From: Acidimicrobiaceae bacterium | GTDB lineage: Bacteria; Actinomycetota; Acidimicrobiia; Acidimicrobiales; RAAP-2 | Length of the DNA stretch: 42,532 nt | Direction: 5' to 3' | Assembly: GCA_025350565.1 (NCBI GenBank) | Contig: JANXXO010000040.1 | Span: forward strand, 1 to 42,532 | In this document: positions 24,742 to 33,255 of the stretch, piece after piece | Position numbering within the stretch: the first letter of the stretch is position 1 | How the letters are laid out: each line of letters begins with the position of its first letter | Notes under the pieces: generated by a model | Told to the model about the DNA's origin: nothing | Database searches by the model: none | Seen by the model: the letters and a program-made list of their open reading frames with translations, nothing else | Made by a program: the position numbers and the translations under genes

Positions 24742-25176
24742 CTAGAAGCAGGCCGCGAGGTCGAAAAGGAACTGCTGCAACGTCCTCACGTAGGTGAGGA
24801 TCTCGTCGGTCGACGCCGCCAACTGCTCGTCGCTCAGCAGTCCGTTCGATTGTGCGGTCGAGCGCAGCGCCACCTGGAGGGTCGTGAGCCACGCCCACGC
24901 TTCGCCGTCATTCAAGAACTCTTCGCTGATAGTCAGTCCGGCCAACTCCGCGTTGGTCGATAATTCGTTCTGACGCGCCAGCATCGACACCGGATTGTCG
25001 TGGTCGAGACTCGGGTCAATCGGTCCCGAGAGCGCAATGTGCCATTCGTGTGCGGGGTCTCGCTCGGCGGCGAGCACGTTTTCGAAGGCACTCTTGACGA
25101 CGGAGCGCCCGAACTCGTTCATCCGTACTTCAACGCGACCGTCGCGACGGCGCACGAACAGCTTGGCGCCGGCCAC
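24742..25176 (-). CDS. DUF2017-type protein following clpS
   Basis: 144-aa, mainly helical, acidic protein. It matches what I know of DUF2017, an actinobacterial family found directly after clpS. The GTG start overlaps the clpS stop by one base (TAGTG), so the two are co-translated. The terminal region is a long helix (DEILTYVRTLQQFLFDLAACF). A role in ClpS-linked proteolysis is suggested only by conserved position. Confidence 0.8.
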   Translation of the reverse strand: MAGAKLFVRRRDGRVEVRMNEFGRSVVKSAFENVLAAERDPAHEWHIALSGPIDPSLDHDNPVSMLARQNELSTNAELAGLTISEEFLNDGEAWAWLTTLQVALRSTAQSNGLLSDEQLAASTDEILTYVRTLQQFLFDLAACF

Positions 25177-25481
25177 TAGTTGTCCTGTTCAATCGTGCAC
25201 TGGAGCCCGGCCACCTGGAGCTTCACGCAGTAGGACTCGGCGCGCTCGCGGTGACCGGACCACACCAAGGCGCGCCCTTCGTGATGCACGGCCAACATCA
25301 ACTGCGTGCACTTGTTGTTGGAGTAGCCGAAGATCTTGCGGAAGATCACTACCACGACCGCCATAGGCGTGACGGGGTCGTCCCATACCACGACGCTCCA
25401 AGGTTTTTGGGTCTCCACCGCGTCCTTCACGTCGACCTCGCCCTCGGTCGTGGTTCGACGCAGTGGTTGGGTGGAGGCCAT
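25176..25481 (-). CDS. clpS: ClpS, adaptor of the Clp protease
   Basis: 101 aa. The core has WSVVVWDDPVTPMAVVVVIF, the conserved DD-x-TPM region that lines the N-degron pocket, then KIFGYSNNKCTQLMLAVHHEG. ClpS delivers substrates with destabilising N-terminal residues to ClpA or ClpC. The start is ATG 25481 with GGAGAG just upstream. The frame remains open for 259 codons further, but that part lies opposite the DUF2236 gene and is its shadow. The DUF2017-type gene follows with one-base overlap. Confidence 0.93.
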   Translation of the reverse strand: MASTQPLRRTTTEGEVDVKDAVETQKPWSVVVWDDPVTPMAVVVVIFRKIFGYSNNKCTQLMLAVHHEGRALVWSGHRERAESYCVKLQVAGLQCTIEQDN

Positions 25482-25562
25482 CTCTCCAGTGTCGCAGACG
25501 CCTGCATCAATTGAAAGTAACGAACGTAGTCTTGCTGCGGGGGTAACTGTCTGGAGGACACG

Positions 25563-26435
25563 GTGGCGACCAAGTGGGCGAGCGCGGCGACGCGACGACT
25601 GCGTCAACGAGTCAATCGATCGATTCGCGGCGCCATAGGTCTCACCAAGGATCCGCCGACGCGATGCAACGACGCCGCCGAGGCATACTTTGCCGTGAAC
25701 GGGGTGGCGCGCATCATCCACGCCGATTTGCCCCCCATGTTGATTGGCGGACTGGGTTCGCTCTTTATCCAAATGCTCCATCCCCACACGATGGCCGGCG
25801 TCGCGGACCATTCGCGTTACCGCGACGATCCACTGGGGCGACTGCGCCAAACGGCCGACTTCATTGGCTTCACCACCTTCGGCACGAAGGACGAGGCCTA
25901 CTCCTCGATCGAACGCGTCCTGGCGGTGCACCAGGCGGTGCGCGGAACGGCCGACGACGGGGCGACGTACTTCGCCAACGACCCCCACCTCCTCGCCTGG
26001 GTACACGCCGCGGAGACGTCGATGTTTCTCGCCGGCTACCGACGCTACGGCGGCCAACGCTTGAGTGACGCCCAAGCCAATCAGTACGTTTGCGAGATGG
26101 CGCAGTTGGCGCGCGACCTCGGCATGACTGGTGCGCCCGAATCGGTCGCCGAACTCGACGCGGCGATCCTCGCCTTTCGACCGGAATTGCGACTGATCGC
26201 CGAGGGCGCCGTGGCGCGCGACTTCGTCGCCAACGGTGTGGTGCGCGGCGTCCAACAAAAAGCCATCTATTGGCTCTTGGTGCGAAGCTCGTATGGACTC
26301 ATGACGCCCTGGCAGCGTGAACTGCTCGGCGTGCGCGTCGGCCCGCCCCTAGTGCACCATCTCGTTGCTCCAGCGGCGAAAGTACTGTCGCGGACGATGC
26401 GATTCTTCGTGCCGCCCCCTCCGAGCACTACGTAA
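25563..26435 (+). CDS. DUF2236 / MpaB-like oxygenase family protein
   Basis: 290 aa of the DUF2236 family, which includes MpaB-like and latex-clearing oxygenases that carry heme. Seen are PPMLIGGLGSLFIQMLHPHTMAGV, HSRYRDDPLGRLRQTADFI, TTFG, VHQAVRGTA and DPHLLAWVHAAETSMFL, the usual order of family motifs with candidate His ligands. The substrate is unknown. GTG 25563 is preceded by GGAGG with five bases between. It is divergent from clpS and convergent with the SDR gene, whose 3' end it overlaps by 8 bases. Confidence 0.88.
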   Translation: MATKWASAATRRLRQRVNRSIRGAIGLTKDPPTRCNDAAEAYFAVNGVARIIHADLPPMLIGGLGSLFIQMLHPHTMAGVADHSRYRDDPLGRLRQTADFIGFTTFGTKDEAYSSIERVLAVHQAVRGTADDGATYFANDPHLLAWVHAAETSMFLAGYRRYGGQRLSDAQANQYVCEMAQLARDLGMTGAPESVAELDAAILAFRPELRLIAEGAVARDFVANGVVRGVQQKAIYWLLVRSSYGLMTPWQRELLGVRVGPPLVHHLVAPAAKVLSRTMRFFVPPPPSTT

Positions 26436-27150
26436 CGAGGCCCAAACCGCCGTCGACGACGATCACCTGACCGGTGACGTAGGGCGTGGCCGCGAGCGCG
26501 ACGATGACGTCCGCGATGTCCTCGGGGGTGCCACTGCGCTTGAGGGGCGTCACGGCCGACACGAACTCTCGGACTTGGTCCCAGTCGGCCGTCCAGGGCG
26601 TGTCCACCAGACCGGGCGCTACGGCATTGACCCGAACGTCGGGGCCAACGGCCTTGGCCAAGAGGACCGTCAAGTGATTGAGCGCCGCCTTGGAGGCGGC
26701 GTACGGGATGGACGAGCCGGTCGGGCGCACGCCCGCGAGCGAGCTCACGTTCACGATGACCCCCTTGGTGGCCCGAAGGGCGTCCATCGCGGCGACGCTC
26801 ATCATCCAGGTACCAAAGACGTTCACCTCGAAGATCGCTCGCCAGACGTCGATGGTGGCCGCCTGCAGATCGCCGTGGGCGATCACCTGGGTGGTCCCGG
26901 CGTTGTTGACGAGCACGTCTAATTGGCCGTAACGCTCGAGCACCTCGGCCACCACGCGGGCGCAGTCGTCGCCGCTGGCGATGTCACCTTGCACGTAATC
27001 GCCGTTCGCCGTAGCCGCGGCGAGGCGTTCACCTTCTTCAACGCTGCGCACGGAGTTGAACACGACGGCGTCGCCGGCGTCGGCGAATCGTTGGGCCGTC
27101 GCGCGGCCAATGCCGCTCGTCGAACCGGTCACCAGGACGACGCGGTGCAC
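26428..27150 (-). CDS. Classical short-chain dehydrogenase/reductase
   Basis: SDR of about 240 aa with TGSTSGIG for NAD(P) binding, NNAG, a catalytic Ser region (NVSSLAGVRP), YAASK and VNAVAPGLVDTPW. It would oxidise a hydroxyl or reduce a ketone; the substrate is not evident. Two starts compete. GTG 27150 has AGGAG at six bases, the best spacing. ATG 27156 makes an ATGA overlap with the upstream stop, but AGGAG then touches the start codon. I prefer 27150; the difference is two residues. It is coupled to the aldose-epimerase gene, so a sugar substrate is possible. Confidence 0.88.
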   Translation of the reverse strand: MHRVVLVTGSTSGIGRATAQRFADAGDAVVFNSVRSVEEGERLAAATANGDYVQGDIASGDDCARVVAEVLERYGQLDVLVNNAGTTQVIAHGDLQAATIDVWRAIFEVNVFGTWMMSVAAMDALRATKGVIVNVSSLAGVRPTGSSIPYAASKAALNHLTVLLAKAVGPDVRVNAVAPGLVDTPWTADWDQVREFVSAVTPLKRSGTPEDIADVIVALAATPYVTGQVIVVDGGLGLVT

Positions 27151-27152
27151 GG

Positions 27153-28061
27153 TCATCTCCTGCGCAGTCGCCACGAGCCGGCCCAATGTTGGCCCGGTTC
27201 GAGTACAACAATGTCTTTGCCGCTTCGCAGCGCGTCGGGCGGACAGGTCATCGGTTCAACGGCCACCGCCGTTCGACGACGGCCCTTCTCCAAGTGATCG
27301 CCGGTAAAGATCTGTAGGTAAGGAAAGTTGCGATCAACACTCAGTTCAATCTCGCCCCCCGCGCCGTCGATCAGCACGACCGTCGCGAGTCCCGAGTCAT
27401 CGCGCACCAGTTCGGTGTACGTGGTGTCGAGTTCGTGTCCGGAGACGGACTTTCGAACCCGAAAGTCCAGAGCGTTACCACGTACCGGCAAGATCTCACC
27501 GGTGGGCAATTGGCGATCGTTGACGGCCACGTAGGCGTTCGCCGGGACCTCGAGCTCGGCCCCTTCAATCGTCGGGGTCGTCACGGCCAAGTAGGGATGG
27601 AAACCGACGCCGAAGGGAATTGGCACGTCGTCGCGGTTGGTCACGGTGGTCGTCACCGTAAGCCCAAGGGTGCCGAGATGGTAGGTGACGTTGATTTCGC
27701 TCAAGAAGGGATAGTCGGGGGTGGGGTGCAACAGGAGCGTCAGCGAGCAGCGATTCTGGTTGACCGAGTCAATGCGAAAGGGCCGCCACCGGATGAGTCC
27801 GTGAATCGCCGTGGCGTGGGCGACGTCGTCGACCTTCGGACGCGCCGTTCGCTCCGAAAACGACCATGGACCGTCAGCGATACGGTTGGGCCAGGGGTAG
27901 AGGACCTGACCGCGAGCGCCCGTCGGGACCTCTTCGCCGGCAAAGCCCTCGATGACCGCGAGACCACCTTTCACGAAGGTGCGCAGCGTGGCGCCTACTT
28001 CGGTGATCACGGCCCGTTCCTCGCCGTGGGCAATGGCGATCTGTTCACCCGATGGCAGCAT
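27153..28061 (-). CDS. Aldose 1-epimerase family protein
   Basis: About 302 aa of the galactose mutarotase-like fold. Seen are VITEVGATLRTF at the N-terminus, PWPNRIADGPWSF (the substrate-binding PNR region), AIHGLIRWRPF with a candidate catalytic His, GFHPYL with a second His, and AVEPMTCPPDA carrying the expected catalytic Glu. Such enzymes equilibrate alpha and beta anomers of hexoses; some act on phosphorylated or modified sugars. The start is ATG 28061 with GGGA nine bases upstream; a 64-codon extension would run over the surE start on the other strand. Just 55 bases separate it from surE. Confidence 0.9.
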   Translation of the reverse strand: MLPSGEQIAIAHGEERAVITEVGATLRTFVKGGLAVIEGFAGEEVPTGARGQVLYPWPNRIADGPWSFSERTARPKVDDVAHATAIHGLIRWRPFRIDSVNQNRCSLTLLLHPTPDYPFLSEINVTYHLGTLGLTVTTTVTNRDDVPIPFGVGFHPYLAVTTPTIEGAELEVPANAYVAVNDRQLPTGEILPVRGNALDFRVRKSVSGHELDTTYTELVRDDSGLATVVLIDGAGGEIELSVDRNFPYLQIFTGDHLEKGRRRTAVAVEPMTCPPDALRSGKDIVVLEPGQHWAGSWRLRRR

Positions 28062-28116
28062 TGGCGATTTCCCTTTATTCACTGGTGCGTTACCTACGAC
28101 CGTTATCGTAAACCGT

Positions 28117-28965
28117 ATGCGAATTCTGATCACGAACGACGATGGTGTACGAGCTCCGGGCCTCGCTGTCCTCGCCCGACACGTAGCGAGCTGGATAAAG
28201 GACGCCCCCGAAGGCGACGTGCGCGAGGCCATAATCGTGGCTCCCCACACCAACTATTCGGGCATGTCGGCCGCGGTAGGTGACGTCTTTTCCAGTCCCA
28301 CGGTGTCGTATCAGCGCCACACCATCGAGGGCGCCGAAGGGCTCCCCACCTTTGGTCTCGAAGCGCCACCCGCCCTGTGCGCCATCCTCGGCGCCGTCGG
28401 CAGTTTCAATTTCCAACCCGAGGTCGTGCTCTCGGGCATCAACGCCGGAGCGAACGTCGGACGAAGCGTGCTGCACTCGGGCACGGTGGGGGCAATTCTC
28501 ACCGGCGCCCAACTCGGACTGTCCGGACTGGCGGTGTCGGTCCAATGGGGCGAGGACGTGCACTACGACACGGCCGGCGCGGTCGCCATCGAGGTCCTCG
28601 ACACGCTGTTGGGCGCGCCGTCGCGCACGCTCCTCAATCTCAACGTGCCGAACCTTCCCGCGAGCGAACTCAAAGGCGTACGACGGGGTCGAATCTCGAG
28701 CGCCGGGATCGTAAAGTCGGCCAGTCAACGTGGCGGCGATCAATTGGGCGACAGGGGGGAGTTGACGCTTCGTCTCGGAGCAGCGACCCCGGAACTCGGT
28801 GACGTCAGCGATGAGGACGCGGACGAAGACGGAGCGCTCCTCGTAGCCGGCTTCGCCTCGCTCACGCCGCTCCGAGGTCCCCACGAGGACTCCGACGCCT
28901 CACTCGACGACCTCATGCACTCGGCCCTCGCGGCCATCGCTCGCCATCTGGAAGAGGTTCGTTAG
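28117..28965 (+). CDS. surE: 5'/3'-nucleotidase SurE
   Basis: 282 aa. The start MRILITNDDGVRAPG is the SurE metal-binding signature (Asp8, Asp9), followed by APHTNYSGMS, LSGINAGANVGRSVLHSGTVGA and LNLNVPN. The family removes phosphate from nucleoside monophosphates and short polyphosphates with a divalent metal. ATG 28117 is fixed by this signature at residue 1; the frame is open 55 codons upstream but that region is the epimerase promoter and coding end. No clear ribosome-binding site precedes it, so the mRNA could be leaderless. It overlaps the 3' end of the ArfB-like gene by four bases, convergently. Confidence 0.93.
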   Translation: MRILITNDDGVRAPGLAVLARHVASWIKDAPEGDVREAIIVAPHTNYSGMSAAVGDVFSSPTVSYQRHTIEGAEGLPTFGLEAPPALCAILGAVGSFNFQPEVVLSGINAGANVGRSVLHSGTVGAILTGAQLGLSGLAVSVQWGEDVHYDTAGAVAIEVLDTLLGAPSRTLLNLNVPNLPASELKGVRRGRISSAGIVKSASQRGGDQLGDRGELTLRLGAATPELGDVSDEDADEDGALLVAGFASLTPLRGPHEDSDASLDDLMHSALAAIARHLEEVR

Positions 28966-29396
28966 TCGTCAGAAGGTGGACGTCGTTGTTCCTTCACCCG
29001 GCTGCGGGCCTTCTTCTGGTCGACGCGTCGAATCTTCGAGCCCCGCGTGGGTCGCGTCGCGCGTCGCGGAGGAAGTCGCGTGAGCGCCACGGCGATCTTC
29101 TGGGTTAGTTGATCCAGCGCGGCACTGCGATTTTGACCCTGCGACCGAAAACGACCGGCACTCGTTCGTACAACCGGTCCCACCTTCTCCAACAACAACG
29201 CTCGGTCGGCGTGGGACAGCACGAGCGACCCCGCGACGTCGAACGAGGCCACCACCCTGGTCAAACTGCGGTTGGCGTGTTGACCACCAGGACCGCCCGA
29301 GGTAGTGACGCGCAGCGTGATCTCGTCGCTGGGAATGATGAGTCGCTGTCGAATGTACAGCGAGCCGTCACCGCGTGCGTGGGGCGACGTGGTCAC
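28962..29396 (-). CDS. arfB: ArfB/YaeJ-like ribosome-rescue hydrolase
   Basis: 144 aa, the usual length for the stand-alone class I release-factor-like hydrolase. It carries GGPGGQHANRS with the catalytic GGQ at about residues 37-39, and a basic C-terminal tail (RVDQKKARSRVKEQRR) that enters the mRNA channel of stalled ribosomes. It frees peptides from non-stop complexes. GTG 29396 forms a GTGA overlap with the stop of the thioesterase gene; a longer open frame to 29660 lies inside that gene and is rejected. Confidence 0.88.
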   Translation of the reverse strand: MTTSPHARGDGSLYIRQRLIIPSDEITLRVTTSGGPGGQHANRSLTRVVASFDVAGSLVLSHADRALLLEKVGPVVRTSAGRFRSQGQNRSAALDQLTQKIAVALTRLPPRRATRPTRGSKIRRVDQKKARSRVKEQRRPPSDD

Positions 29397-30226
29397 CTGA
29401 CCGCACCGGGAAATCGGACCATGGCGAGTTGACTCGACGAGCCCACCATCTCGCCGCGCTCGTCGAAGAGTTCGCAGCGCTCGTCCACGGTGTCGTCCGC
29501 GATGACAATGCACCATTGTCGCGCGCGCAGCCACTCGCCCACCGGAATTCGCCGAACGTAGGAGGTCAACTGCAACGTCGGCACCCACCCGGAGGATCCG
29601 AGCGGAAAGGTCCCCGGTGGAAGGCCGTCGCTCGCGAAGAGGAGACTCCAGGCATCCCAACTCGCGGCGCCATCATTCAACCGAAGCCAGCCGAGCACTT
29701 CTCCCCTGTCGGTGGGCACCCCGCTGAGCCATCCGGCCGACGAGGGGTCGAGTCGAAAGTCGACGACCTCCATCAATTTCACCTCTTCGTCGACGGTTCG
29801 CCGGATGCACTCCTCGAGGGGGGCTAGGTGGGGCGCCGAAGCGTCGGCGTAACGCACCAGCGAGTCAGGGCGCAGCGTGCCCAGCGTGACGAGTGACTCG
29901 GTGGTGACCGCGCCGTCCTGGACGAGCGTGACGTGCACAAACGAGACGCCCCGCCCGACCCGGCGGACCTCGGTCACCAGTTCGGCCGGGCCCGCTGTGG
30001 GAGCGGCCACGTAATTAGTGGTGATCGCCGTCACGTGGACGTGGTTCGACCCGGCGTCACTCGCCGCGGCGAGGGCGCCACTTCCCAAGACGCATTGGAG
30101 GTAGCCGCCGTTCGGGCGACCCAAGACCGTGTACGCATCGGAGATGGCGACCGAATACCGACCGTCGCTGAGCGGCTCGACGGCCGCCGCATCGCGCAGT
30201 GATTGGGTGATTTCCTCGTCGTGCAC
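29393..30226 (-). CDS. Acyl-CoA thioesterase family protein (TesB-like double hotdog)
   Basis: 277 aa. Two hotdog-like halves are visible: GRPNGGYLQCVLGSGALAAA at the start of the first, and GWVPTLQLTSYVRRIPVGEWLRARQWC in the second. This pattern is typical of actinobacterial TesB-like proteins. It would hydrolyse acyl-CoA thioesters; chain length is unknown. The arfB-like gene follows with a four-base overlap. It is divergent from the semialdehyde dehydrogenase gene, 63 bases apart. Confidence 0.88.
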   Translation of the reverse strand: MHDEEITQSLRDAAAVEPLSDGRYSVAISDAYTVLGRPNGGYLQCVLGSGALAAASDAGSNHVHVTAITTNYVAAPTAGPAELVTEVRRVGRGVSFVHVTLVQDGAVTTESLVTLGTLRPDSLVRYADASAPHLAPLEECIRRTVDEEVKLMEVVDFRLDPSSAGWLSGVPTDRGEVLGWLRLNDGAASWDAWSLLFASDGLPPGTFPLGSSGWVPTLQLTSYVRRIPVGEWLRARQWCIVIADDTVDERCELFDERGEMVGSSSQLAMVRFPGAVR

Positions 30227-30289
30227 GCCGTAACGCTAGTGGTGCGTCACTGGTGAAACGGTAGATTGAGAGTCGAGAAAGAGGTACCG

Positions 30290-31768
30290 ATGCGCACCGT
30301 CCCCTACTTCATCAGTGACAAACGAGTTGAAGGGGCCGGGGACCTACTCGTCTACAACCCGGCTACCGGCGAGGTCACTGCTCACGTACCAATCGCCGAC
30401 AAGGCACTGGTCGATGGCGTAGTGGCGGTGGCTCGCGAGGCGGCCGTGGGGTGGCGCGAGTCGTCGCTCTCGCAACGAACCAACGTGCTCTTTTCGCTGC
30501 GCCAACTCCTCGTCGAACGAGGCGACGAACTGGCCGCCCTCATCACTCAAGAACACGGCAAGACCATTGCCGACGCGAAGGGTGAGTTGGCCCGCGGACT
30601 CGAGAACGTGGAGTACGCCTGCGGCTTAATGGAGCACCTGAAGGGTGACTTCTCGAGCCAGGTCGCTTCGGGCGTCGACGTCCACTCCGTGCGCGAGCCA
30701 GTGGGGGTGGTGGCTGCAATCACGCCGTTCAACTTCCCGATCATGGTGCCCCTGTGGATGGTCGCAAACGCGCTGGCCAGTGGCAACGCCGTCATCTTGA
30801 AGCCCTCGGAACGCGATCCCTCCGTGTCCGTGCGACTCGGGGAACTTCTTCGCGAGGCCGGACTGCCAACGGGGGTCTTCAGTGTCCTTCACGGCAACGC
30901 CGACACCGTGACCCATTTGCTCGAGCACCCCGGCATTGACGCCATCAGTTTCGTGGGCTCGACGCCCGTTGCTCGCCACGTCTACCAAACCGGCACCCTG
31001 GCCGGTAAGCGCGTGCAGGCGCTCGGGGGTGCGAAGAACCATATGGTCGTGCTGCCCGACGCCGATCTCGAGATCGCGGCCGACGCCGCCATCAACGCCG
31101 GCTTCGGCTCGGCCGGGGAACGTTGCATGGCTATCAGTGTGGTCGTCGCCGTGGGCGAGGTGGCCGATCCCCTCATTGCCAAGATCACCGATCGTCTCGA
31201 TAAGTTGCACGTCGGCCCGGGCGACGACGTCACGAGCGACTTCGGTCCGGTCATCACCAAAGAGCACCGCGACCGCATCGTGCACTACGTGACCTCAGCG
31301 CCCGCCGACGGAATCGCCGTGGTACGTGACGGGACCTCCTGGGCGACCAAGCCCGGCTTCTTCGTCGGGCCGTGCCTCTTAGACGGAGTGAAACCGGGCA
31401 TGAAAGCCTACGATGACGAAATTTTTGGGCCGGTACTGGGCGTTGCTCGAGTGGACTCGTACGCCGACGCGGTGGCGATGGTCAACGCCAATCCCTACGG
31501 CAACGGCGTGGCGATCTTCACCCGCGACGGCAACGCCGCGCGTCTCTTTTCGCGTGAAGTGAGCGTCGGCATGATCGGCGTGAACGTGCCGATTCCCGTG
31601 CCGGTCGCCTCGTACTCGTTCGGTGGTTGGAAGAGTTCACTCTTCGGTCATTCCCACATCTACGGGCCCGAGGGCTTCGCCTTCTACACCCGGGCCAAAG
31701 TGATTACCACCCGATGGCCACAGCCGTCCGATTCGCAGATTGATCTCGGTTTCCCGCGGACTCGTTAG
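30290..31768 (+). CDS. mmsA: CoA-acylating methylmalonate-semialdehyde dehydrogenase
   Basis: 492 aa aldehyde dehydrogenase of the MmsA type. The nucleophile is Cys279 in AGERCMA. The general-base position is in LGGAKNHMVV, where this subfamily has Asn instead of the usual Glu, consistent with CoA-dependent rather than hydrolytic deacylation. TPFNFPIMVPLWM and EIFGPVL are also present. It turns methylmalonate semialdehyde into propionyl-CoA (valine and inositol breakdown). The ATG has AGAGG six bases upstream; a GTG-type extension to 30266 has none. It may cooperate with the isobutyryl-CoA mutase 9 kb away, since both handle branched C4 acyl metabolites. Confidence 0.93.
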   Translation: MRTVPYFISDKRVEGAGDLLVYNPATGEVTAHVPIADKALVDGVVAVAREAAVGWRESSLSQRTNVLFSLRQLLVERGDELAALITQEHGKTIADAKGELARGLENVEYACGLMEHLKGDFSSQVASGVDVHSVREPVGVVAAITPFNFPIMVPLWMVANALASGNAVILKPSERDPSVSVRLGELLREAGLPTGVFSVLHGNADTVTHLLEHPGIDAISFVGSTPVARHVYQTGTLAGKRVQALGGAKNHMVVLPDADLEIAADAAINAGFGSAGERCMAISVVVAVGEVADPLIAKITDRLDKLHVGPGDDVTSDFGPVITKEHRDRIVHYVTSAPADGIAVVRDGTSWATKPGFFVGPCLLDGVKPGMKAYDDEIFGPVLGVARVDSYADAVAMVNANPYGNGVAIFTRDGNAARLFSREVSVGMIGVNVPIPVPVASYSFGGWKSSLFGHSHIYGPEGFAFYTRAKVITTRWPQPSDSQIDLGFPRTR

Positions 31769-31778
31769 AAACCTGCGA

Positions 31779-32495
31779 TTATTTTTTCTTGATCGAACAG
31801 CTGTTGGTTCCTTGACCACATCCCCCCGTCACCTTGTAGGTGAACGGTTGGAATGCCACGACCGGTGTACCGACATCAATCTGGATGTTGCCGTGGGCCA
31901 ACAATGGCACGGCCGTCGGACTTCCCGTGAGGCGCCGAGCGTTCTCGAACACCACTACGGGGCCCGTGACCGGACCGACTCGTGTCGAGGTGATTGGTTG
32001 CTGCCAGATCGCGAACAGTTGCCCTAAGGTGAAGAGCTGCTTCGTTGGTGCCTCCACGTGCACGATGCCGTCGTCCGAGTGGGTGTGCAGCCAGTACAGG
32101 CAGTCGAAGATGCCCACGTCGAGGAATGCGCCCGACTTGGTGTGTTCGACGAGGCGTGGTTGGGTGATACCAATACCGGCCGGGAGTCGTTCTTCGTGCC
32201 CGTTCACGTAGACCGCCACGTGGACGTGTATGTGGTACTTGACCACCTCCTTGGCTTGAGTGTCACAAGGAATGCCGTTAACGGGCGTACCCTTCACCGT
32301 GCTCGACGCCGAGGCGAGGTCGGGGACGTTGAACACCAGTACCCCCTCGGGGCCTACGGCACTCGTAACGGACGGTCGACTAGAGAGCCACGCCGCGAGG
32401 CCACTCGCGATGACCACGACGGCAATGATGACGAGCGGAATGGTGCGTCGACGACGTCCGCTCGGGGTCTTCGTGTCCTTCTCCATCGCACCCAT
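31779..32495 (-). CDS. Anchored extracytoplasmic His-rich protein of unknown function
   Basis: 238 aa. A short Lys/Arg-rich cytoplasmic head (GRRRRTIPL) is followed by one hydrophobic helix (about 18-37), and the rest lies outside. The outer domain contains HIHVHVAVYVNG, then CLYWLHTHSDDGIVHVEAP, giving at least six histidines that could bind a metal such as copper or zinc (inference), plus paired cysteines at PCDT, DCLY and the C-terminal CGQGTNSC. I have seen this architecture in uncharacterised actinobacterial proteins but cannot name a family. The tail is lysine-rich (SIKKK). The ATG at 32495 is chosen over a GTG three codons earlier, which would sit directly on the GAGGG. Confidence 0.75.
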   Translation of the reverse strand: MGAMEKDTKTPSGRRRRTIPLVIIAVVVIASGLAAWLSSRPSVTSAVGPEGVLVFNVPDLASASSTVKGTPVNGIPCDTQAKEVVKYHIHVHVAVYVNGHEERLPAGIGITQPRLVEHTKSGAFLDVGIFDCLYWLHTHSDDGIVHVEAPTKQLFTLGQLFAIWQQPITSTRVGPVTGPVVVFENARRLTGSPTAVPLLAHGNIQIDVGTPVVAFQPFTYKVTGGCGQGTNSCSIKKK

Positions 32496-32835
32496 TTCTC
32501 TCACCCCTCAGTTTCGTCGATGGAAGAGTCTCCCCCATCGGGCCGAAGGACCTTTAACGAGCCGGAATCTGACCCTCGGTCGCGCGCCGATTCCGCGGGC
32601 GCCACCGTTTCTATACCCCTAGAGGGTCTCAGGAGATTGACTTTCGACCACCGCTAGTCGTCTCCTCACCGTGGCCACAGCGCCGCCGATAGGACTCAAC
32701 GGGTGCTCAAAGGCGCGAAGCGTCATCGCCTAGAGTTTTTCCAGCGAAGGGTGTAACCGTTGCGCTGATGCGTTGATGCGTTGATGCGTTGATGCGTTGA
32801 CGGCCACCCGTAACAGACGAAGGCGACGAGACGCG
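32496..32835. other. Intergenic region between the His-rich protein and the Nudix gene
   Basis: 340 bases without a gene. It holds an inverted repeat (GACCCTC at 32571-32577 and GAGGGTC at 32622-32628) around a GC-rich core, then near its end an 8-base tandem repeat listed separately. The promoters of both divergent genes should be here. I found no RNA gene that I could name. Confidence 0.5.
32766..32797. repeat. Four perfect tandem copies of TGATGCGT
   Basis: Four exact, head-to-tail 8-base units run from 32766 to 32797, with partial units at both ends, 38 bases before the Nudix start codon. The unit is not a multiple of three and lies outside coding sequence. Such arrays can expand or contract by slippage and would then change promoter spacing or leader length. 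Confidence 0.9.
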
Positions 32836-33255
32836 ATGAGTAAGCAGCACACCAGTGTCCGCGCGTACGGGGTATTGATTGACGCGGAGCGCGTCGCGTT
32901 GGTTCGATCCAGCAACCCGCGCCACGTCCCGTCACTGTGGTGGCTCCCCGGCGGAGGCATTGACTTCGGCGAAGCGCCGGAGGACACCCTGGTGCGCGAG
33001 TTCCACGAGGAGACCGGACTTCTCGTGCGCGACCCCAAGCTTTTAGGCGTCACCAGCGACGTTCGACGTCGCGACAACGGCGACAAGATTCACACGGTAC
33101 GCATCCTCTTCACCGTGTCGCTGGCGGGCGGCGCCATCCATCATGAGGTCCACGGCACGACCGACCACGCGGCCTGGTTCCCCTTGGCCGACCTCGCCAC
33201 GCTGAACGTCGCCGATTACGCGCAGGCGGCCATCACCTCAGCTCAAGAAAAGTAG
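32836..33255 (+). CDS. Nudix hydrolase
   Basis: 139 aa. The Nudix box is complete: GGGIDFGEAPEDTLVREFHE followed by ETGLL fits G-x5-E-x7-RE-x2-EE-x-G-hydrophobic, giving the metal-binding helix. Such enzymes hydrolyse nucleoside diphosphates linked to other groups; the substrate is not predictable here. The ATG at 32836 starts just before the first beta-strand (TSVRAYGVLI); the frame is open 13 codons further back with Arg-rich sequence. Its end overlaps the acyl-CoA synthetase gene by 13 bases, convergently. Confidence 0.9.
   Translation: MSKQHTSVRAYGVLIDAERVALVRSSNPRHVPSLWWLPGGGIDFGEAPEDTLVREFHEETGLLVRDPKLLGVTSDVRRRDNGDKIHTVRILFTVSLAGGAIHHEVHGTTDHAAWFPLADLATLNVADYAQAAITSAQEK

Noticed and set aside
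25482..26258. Long upstream extension of clpS
   Set aside because: ClpS is about 100 residues and a good ribosome-binding site precedes ATG 25481; the extension lies opposite the DUF2236 gene.
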